From Candidatus Heimdallarchaeota archaeon (lineage in GTDB: Archaea > Asgardarchaeota > Heimdallarchaeia > Heimdallarchaeales > Heimdallarchaeaceae): a DNA stretch of 9,807 nucleotides. The DNA lies in assembly GCA_023139025.1 (NCBI GenBank), contig JAGLOH010000056.1, positions 1 to 9,807 on the forward strand, given 5' to 3'. A program made the translations under genes and the position numbers. Of the stretch, positions 6,925 through 9,807 are shown piece after piece; positions within the stretch are counted from its first letter, which is position 1, and every line of letters begins with the position of its first letter. The notes below the pieces were generated by a model. It saw only the letters and a list, made by a program, of their open reading frames with translations. It ran no database searches and was not told where the DNA came from.

Positions 6925-7014
6925 ATATTCGTTATTTTGTCTCAAAAGAAATTTGGAGTAGCAATTGTTACTATAGGATTTGGTCTTTACTTCTTTAAAC
7001 AAAAAAGAAAATAA
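6925..7014 (+). other. In-frame hydrophobic tail after the double-MBL stop (tail copy A)
   Basis: Directly after the TAA at 6922-6924 the same frame stays open for 29 codons to TAA at 7012. It codes a hydrophobic stretch ending IGFGLYFFKQKRK, which has the look of a C-terminal membrane anchor with a basic tail. Similar tails lie at 8201-8242 and 9306-9347. It could be a lost anchor separated by a new stop, a read-through extension, or a remnant of another gene's 3' end. Confidence 0.45.
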
Positions 7015-7016
7015 AT

Positions 7017-7039
7017 AGATTGGGAAAATCTTCTTTTTT
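7017..7039 (+). terminator. Weak hairpin terminator after tail copy A
   Basis: AGATT and AATCT form a 5-bp stem followed by TTCTTTTTT. It sits where the stronger terminators of copies B and C lie, and shares the TAAATAGATTGG lead-in. Confidence 0.4.
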
Positions 7040-7081
7040 CCTTTTCTATTTTTCCGTTAAAATGCCTTTTTCTAAATCTTC

Positions 7082-7981
7082 TCACATTGAATCTGTCCCA
7101 TTTTGTTTTGAATATTCTTTTTTAGATAATTCATTAGGATTTAAGCTACACCAAACAAAGTCTGAAGTATATAATCGTGTTATTGAATTGATTGGTTTTG
7201 TTTCTTGAATATTCAACGAAGGAAGAAAGTCCTTTAAAGTATCGAACCAAGCACGTTGTTCATCTCCATTATTAAGTTCATTGCCTTTCTCAATTTTCTT
7301 TTCGCATAATCTTAACCATTTCATTTTATCATAATCTAATTTCACATCTTCAGGATAATTTCTAAGTGTTAATGCTCTTAATTGGTTAAAATGATGAGAT
7401 TCATCAAATTCAAGAATTTTTCCTTGGTTTGTGACATAGAAATCACAAGCAGGAAGCTTAGTTTCTTTCACAAAATTGATAACACTTCTATAATCCTGCA
7501 ATAATTCATAAATATTTTTTAATGCTTCATAATATTCAGTATTTTTAAAATCGTCAGGTCTTGTACTCAGATTAGTACAATGATCAACTTGAATGGTTCC
7601 ATAAATGTGTTCTAAGATTCCTTTAATAATATTTTTACATTTCGGACAATTTTCACTTGAGTGAATCTTTGTTAAAGATACAATGTTCTGTTTATTAAGA
7701 AATCCGAGAATTTTTACGTCTAAGGAACACAAATCTACAATTTTAAATCCTAAATTGCTAAGATATACCATACATTCATCTCTCCCCCTGACCCCTGATA
7801 TATCTAAGATTTCCCCACTTGCATATTTGTTAGCCAATGAAACAAGATATTCAGGTGGATAATAATGGTTTTGGTATTCAACGAGATACTTTTTTGAACC
7901 TCTAAAATCAGGAACGCCATAATCTTTGATTTCGTTAATAGACTGAATAATATGCATTATTTCTATGTGTTCTGGTATCAT
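7082..7981 (-). CDS. Probable DNA-acting protein: McrA-type N-terminal head plus PD-(D/E)XK-like domain
   Basis: The protein has 299 residues from ATG at 7981; a longer TTG start at 7993 adds four. Residues are numbered from that longer start. The N-terminal part (about 10-86) has the pattern GVPDFRGSKKYLVEY, YYPPEYLVSLANKYASG and LGFKIV, resembling the YPPK-type head domain found at the N-terminus of ScoMcrA-like restriction proteins. A CPKC (116-119) and DHC (137-139) may bind zinc. The C-terminal part has CDFYV (183-187), then KILEFDESHHF (192-202) and Arg206, like the D-x(n)-E-x-D-x(n)-H pattern of DUF559/Vsr-type PD-(D/E)XK nucleases, and a charged DEQRAWFD (244-251). By inference it recognises and perhaps cuts DNA, as a solitary restriction-like enzyme. 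No methylase or partner is near. TATA-like boxes lie upstream near 8000-8010 and 8028-8038. Confidence 0.55.
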   Translation of the reverse strand: MIPEHIEIMHIIQSINEIKDYGVPDFRGSKKYLVEYQNHYYPPEYLVSLANKYASGEILDISGVRGRDECMVYLSNLGFKIVDLCSLDVKILGFLNKQNIVSLTKIHSSENCPKCKNIIKGILEHIYGTIQVDHCTNLSTRPDDFKNTEYYEALKNIYELLQDYRSVINFVKETKLPACDFYVTNQGKILEFDESHHFNQLRALTLRNYPEDVKLDYDKMKWLRLCEKKIEKGNELNNGDEQRAWFDTLKDFLPSLNIQETKPINSITRLYTSDFVWCSLNPNELSKKEYSKQNGTDSM

Positions 7982-8173
7982 ATTACCAACCAAGATTCAT
8001 ATAAAATTTGTTCTTATAGTAATTGTTATTTAAATAATTAAAGTAATTAATAAAAAAAGAAAAAGAAGTTTGATAGAAAAAATATATAACCTTCAAATTA
8101 TTTAATGAATTCTTCTTGCTTATGAGTTCTTGGAATCCTATATTGCTTTTGCAACGATAAGCGATTTCATACC

Positions 8174-8242
8174 ATGCGTCCTGTAGAGTATCACTTTAAC
8201 ATTGGATTTAGTTTTTACTTCATAAAACGAAAAAGAAGATAA
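8174..8242 (+). pseudogene. Isolated membrane-tail fragment (tail copy B)
   Basis: A 22-codon frame from ATG ends IGFSFYFIKRKRR and then TAA. The last 13 codons match tail copies A and C, including the position of the following terminator. No larger gene lies upstream, so it is best read as the 3' remnant of a lost gene, although a short peptide is possible. Confidence 0.4.
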
Positions 8243-8329
8243 ATAGATTGGAAAACTCCAATCATTTTTTTACTCAGCTAGTTCCCTTTTTTTAGATATA
8301 GTTTCATCAACGATCGATTCTATTCTCTG
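8201..8329. repeat. Gene-end cassette, copy B
   Basis: This stretch matches 9306-9437 at roughly 80% identity with a few indels. It contains the plus-strand tail codons, the hairpin terminator and the minus-strand 3' end of a coiled-coil-type gene. A shorter, diverged form (tail and terminator only) is at 6975-7040. Confidence 0.7.
8246..8271 (+). terminator. Hairpin terminator (copy B)
   Basis: GATTGGA and TCCAATC form a perfect 7-bp stem with loop AAAC, followed by seven T. Confidence 0.65.
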
Positions 8330-8347
8330 CACTAAAATATATTCATT
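8270..8347 (-). pseudogene. 3' remnant of a relative of the Glu/Val-rich gene
   Basis: The minus strand codes VQRIESIVDETISKKRELAE followed by TAA, matching KQRIESIVDETIAKKKGTS at the end of the partial gene at 9381-9807. One base fewer in the A-run shifts the last residues. Upstream an in-frame TGA closes the frame after about 25 codons and the similarity stops, so only the gene's end survives. Confidence 0.65.
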
Positions 8348-8390
8348 TCTTCAATGTAGAAGAAAATGCAGTTTTTATATGAGTAAATAA

Positions 8391-9245
8391 ATGATATATG
8401 TCTCTGAAATGATAAATAGATTCGAAACCTTTATGCGTGCAAAATATGAAGACCTTGCAGAAAGTATGTTTCTCACCATGTCTGATTTTACACAACTTAG
8501 GATTTTAAGAAGCTATGCTCCGAAAGAAACCAGAAATGGATATACACTTTTCATGGTTGCAGGATGGGGTTCAGTTGTTTTGGGTTGGGATGATGTTCTG
8601 GTTGAAGCGATACAAGATTTCGATATTGTTTATGTAGAAACTAGGGAGAAGGGATCAAGTAAATTAGCATTGAATACAAAACATGATATAGATAGATTAT
8701 CATCAGATATTGCAGAAATATTACAGAAGTTGAAGCTAGATAAGAACAAATTAATCCTTTTTGGATCAAGTTTTGGTGCGGTGATTCTTGCTGATGGTTT
8801 TGGTAAGAACAAATTTGACGCTGCTCTTAATGCACTAGTTGCTCCTGCAATTCAGATTGATCTTCCCAGATTGCTGAGATATTTTGTCCCCATTGTTCCA
8901 CATTGGGTTATGAATCCAGTTAAACCTATAATCAAACGATGGTTAAGGAAAAAGAAATCAGAAAATCCAGAACAATTAGCAAAGTACATCAGAGTAATGA
9001 ATGAAGCAGACTCTCGAAAATGGAAAAAGGTTGCTTTAAATTTCCTTTACTGGAAATGGTGGAGTGTCTATGCAAAAGTTGAGAACGACATTCTTCTAGT
9101 AGCAGCAGAGAAAGATAAAATGCATGAAGCTGACATAACCAAGAAAATTGGAGAACTAATGAAGAACTCTGTATATGTTAACCTTGAGACCAATAAAAAC
9201 GCTCATACTAAACCCATTGTTACTCTCTTGAGAGAACAAATCTAA
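8391..9245 (+). CDS. Alpha/beta hydrolase-fold protein
   Basis: The 284-residue protein has the alpha/beta hydrolase plan. An oxyanion-loop segment FMVAGWGS (54-61) opens the core, the nucleophile elbow is FGSSFG (124-129) with Ser127 as nucleophile, the acid is probably Asp242 in VAAEKDKMH, and the His is His272 in NAHTKP. A lid-like, Trp- and Lys-rich insert covers about 155-225. This gives a full Ser-Asp-His triad, so it is probably an active esterase, lipase-like or peptidase-like enzyme; the substrate is unknown. The start at 8391 follows an in-frame TAA directly; Met7 (8409) is an alternative that would fit a leaderless message from the TATA-like TTTTTATATG. No signal peptide is seen. 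The gene ends in two TAA codons, after which a hydrophobic tail continues in frame. Confidence 0.8.
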   Translation: MIYVSEMINRFETFMRAKYEDLAESMFLTMSDFTQLRILRSYAPKETRNGYTLFMVAGWGSVVLGWDDVLVEAIQDFDIVYVETREKGSSKLALNTKHDIDRLSSDIAEILQKLKLDKNKLILFGSSFGAVILADGFGKNKFDAALNALVAPAIQIDLPRLLRYFVPIVPHWVMNPVKPIIKRWLRKKKSENPEQLAKYIRVMNEADSRKWKKVALNFLYWKWWSVYAKVENDILLVAAEKDKMHEADITKKIGELMKNSVYVNLETNKNAHTKPIVTLLREQI

Positions 9246-9248
9246 TAA

Positions 9249-9347
9249 GACATACCTCAAGTTAATGAATTTACTTTTTTAATAATAAGAGTAGTCATTA
9301 TTTCTATTGGATCAAATCTATATTTCTTAAAACGAAAAAGAAAATAA
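9249..9347 (+). other. In-frame hydrophobic tail after the hydrolase stop (tail copy C)
   Basis: After the double TAA (9243-9248) the hydrolase frame is open for 32 codons to TAA at 9345. It codes a hydrophobic segment ending IGSNLYFLKRKRK. As with tail copy A, it is in the frame of the upstream enzyme but cut off by stops. Confidence 0.45.
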
Positions 9348-9437
9348 ACAGATTGGAAAAAATCCAATCACTTTTTTTGCTTAGCTAGTTCCTTTCTTTT
9401 TAGCTATAGTTTCATCAACAATCGATTCAATTCTTTG
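9306..9437. repeat. Gene-end cassette, copy C
   Basis: This is the partner of 8201-8329: plus-strand tail end, shared hairpin, and the 3' end of the minus-strand Glu/Val-rich gene. Here the minus-strand gene is still open, so this may be the source copy. Confidence 0.7.
9351..9378. terminator. Bidirectional hairpin terminator (copy C)
   Basis: GATTGGA and TCCAATC form a 7-bp stem with an A5 loop, followed by seven T on the plus strand. The minus strand has a T-rich run after the hairpin too. It lies between two convergent gene ends. Confidence 0.65.
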
Positions 9438-9807
9438 TTTGAAGAGTTCTATTGCTTTATTCTGAGCTACTACATCATCGAGGAATTTTTCCAAAATTCT
9501 TTGTCTGTGCTTTCCTAAAATATGATTTACCAGATCTTCCTTAACCTTAACTAGGTCAACTTCTTCTGCTTCAACGACTTCCTCGAGAGGTTCTGCAACT
9601 ACTTCTGCAACTATCTCTCTAACAATCTCTTCTGCAGCTATCACAGGTTCTCCGTAAACCTCTTCGACAACTTCCTCTATAACTTCCTCAACGTCTTCTA
9701 CTGGCTCTTCGATAACTTCTCTTTTGATTGTCTCTACTGGTTCCTCTACAATTTCTTCAACGATCTCTTCTACAGGTTCCTCAGCGACTTCTTCAACAAC
9801 TTCTTCA
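9381..9807 (-). CDS. Glu/Val-rich repeat protein with helical C-terminal domain (partial)
   Basis: The frame is open from the right edge to TAA at 9381, giving 141 visible residues; the start lies outside the window. A GTG at 9644 is internal rather than the start, since the same composition continues upstream without a stop. About the first 85 residues are an irregular repeat of EEPVEEIVEEVV-type units with a Pro every 11-19 residues, very acidic and probably extended or helical. The last ~60 residues form a charged helical domain (from VKEDLVNHILGKHRQR to RIESIVDETIAKKK) ending in lysines. No enzyme motif or membrane segment is seen. I do not recognise the family; a scaffold, surface-linker or nucleic-acid-associated role is possible. 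A remnant of a relative lies at 8270-8347. Confidence 0.6.
   Translation of the reverse strand, partial: EEVVEEVAEEPVEEIVEEIVEEPVETIKREVIEEPVEDVEEVIEEVVEEVYGEPVIAAEEIVREIVAEVVAEPLEEVVEAEEVDLVKVKEDLVNHILGKHRQRILEKFLDDVVAQNKAIELFKQRIESIVDETIAKKKGTS

Larger units (their letters stand above)
7994..8390. other. Intergenic region with remnants of gene ends
   Basis: No complete gene of normal size is seen. The left third is very AT-rich and holds TATA-like boxes for the minus-strand gene. The right part holds tail copy B, its terminator and a gene remnant, described separately. TTTTTATATG at 8371-8380 and AAAATATATTC at about 8334-8344 are candidate TATA boxes for the alpha/beta hydrolase. Confidence 0.5.

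Noticed and set aside
9381..9644. GTG at 9644 as the start of the Glu/Val-rich gene
   Set aside because: The frame continues without a stop to the window edge with the same repeat composition.
9540..9807. Repeated GAA/GTT-rich DNA as a CRISPR-like or microsatellite array
   Set aside because: The period is irregular and follows codons; it is explained by the repeated protein sequence.

Overview
The window is AT-rich DNA that looks archaeal. Several starts have TATA-like AT boxes about 25-30 nt upstream and no strong ribosome binding site. The mobile element is TnpB-only, of IS200/IS605-IS607 type, and terminators are short hairpins followed by T-runs. A TMEM97/EXPERA-like membrane protein, a family best known from eukaryotes, and a very large TnpB make an Asgard-type archaeon my best guess. 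That is inference; no rRNA or marker gene is present.

Left part (1-3152, minus strand). Two related copies of an ETHE1-like metallo-beta-lactamase (MBL) fold gene lie in tandem. Copy 1 runs off the left edge. Copy 2 is a pseudogene: it is cut by a ~2.26 kb element (about 689-2948) and also ends right after its GDALF motif. The element carries one 642-aa TnpB-like gene, has no tnpA and no target-site duplication, and ends in a strong hairpin. In the TnpB the first two RuvC acidic residues are present, but the third (Asp two residues before NAA) is absent. The sequence next to the element's right end, which would serve as guide, is identical in copy 1.

Middle part (3205-6924). On the minus strand a short-chain dehydrogenase and the EXPERA protein are co-directional and lead into MBL copy 2, so an SDR-EXPERA-MBL operon may have existed before the insertion. 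Divergent from them is a 660-aa protein with two MBL domains and a C-terminal Ig-like domain. Each MBL domain has lost one, different, metal-ligand histidine.

Right part (6925-9807). Two plus-strand genes (the double MBL and an alpha/beta hydrolase) are each followed, in the same frame but after stop codons, by a short segment coding a hydrophobic stretch and a Lys/Arg tail, and then a hairpin terminator. A third copy of this tail-terminator unit stands alone at 8201-8329 with the 3' remnant of a gene whose intact relative (Glu/Val-rich, partial) enters from the right edge. Between them is a minus-strand protein that looks like a McrA-type N-terminal head domain joined to a possible PD-(D/E)XK-type nuclease.

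The strongest leads are the EXPERA-SDR pair, the TnpB lacking its third RuvC Asp beside a second copy of its target, and the repeated gene-end cassette.
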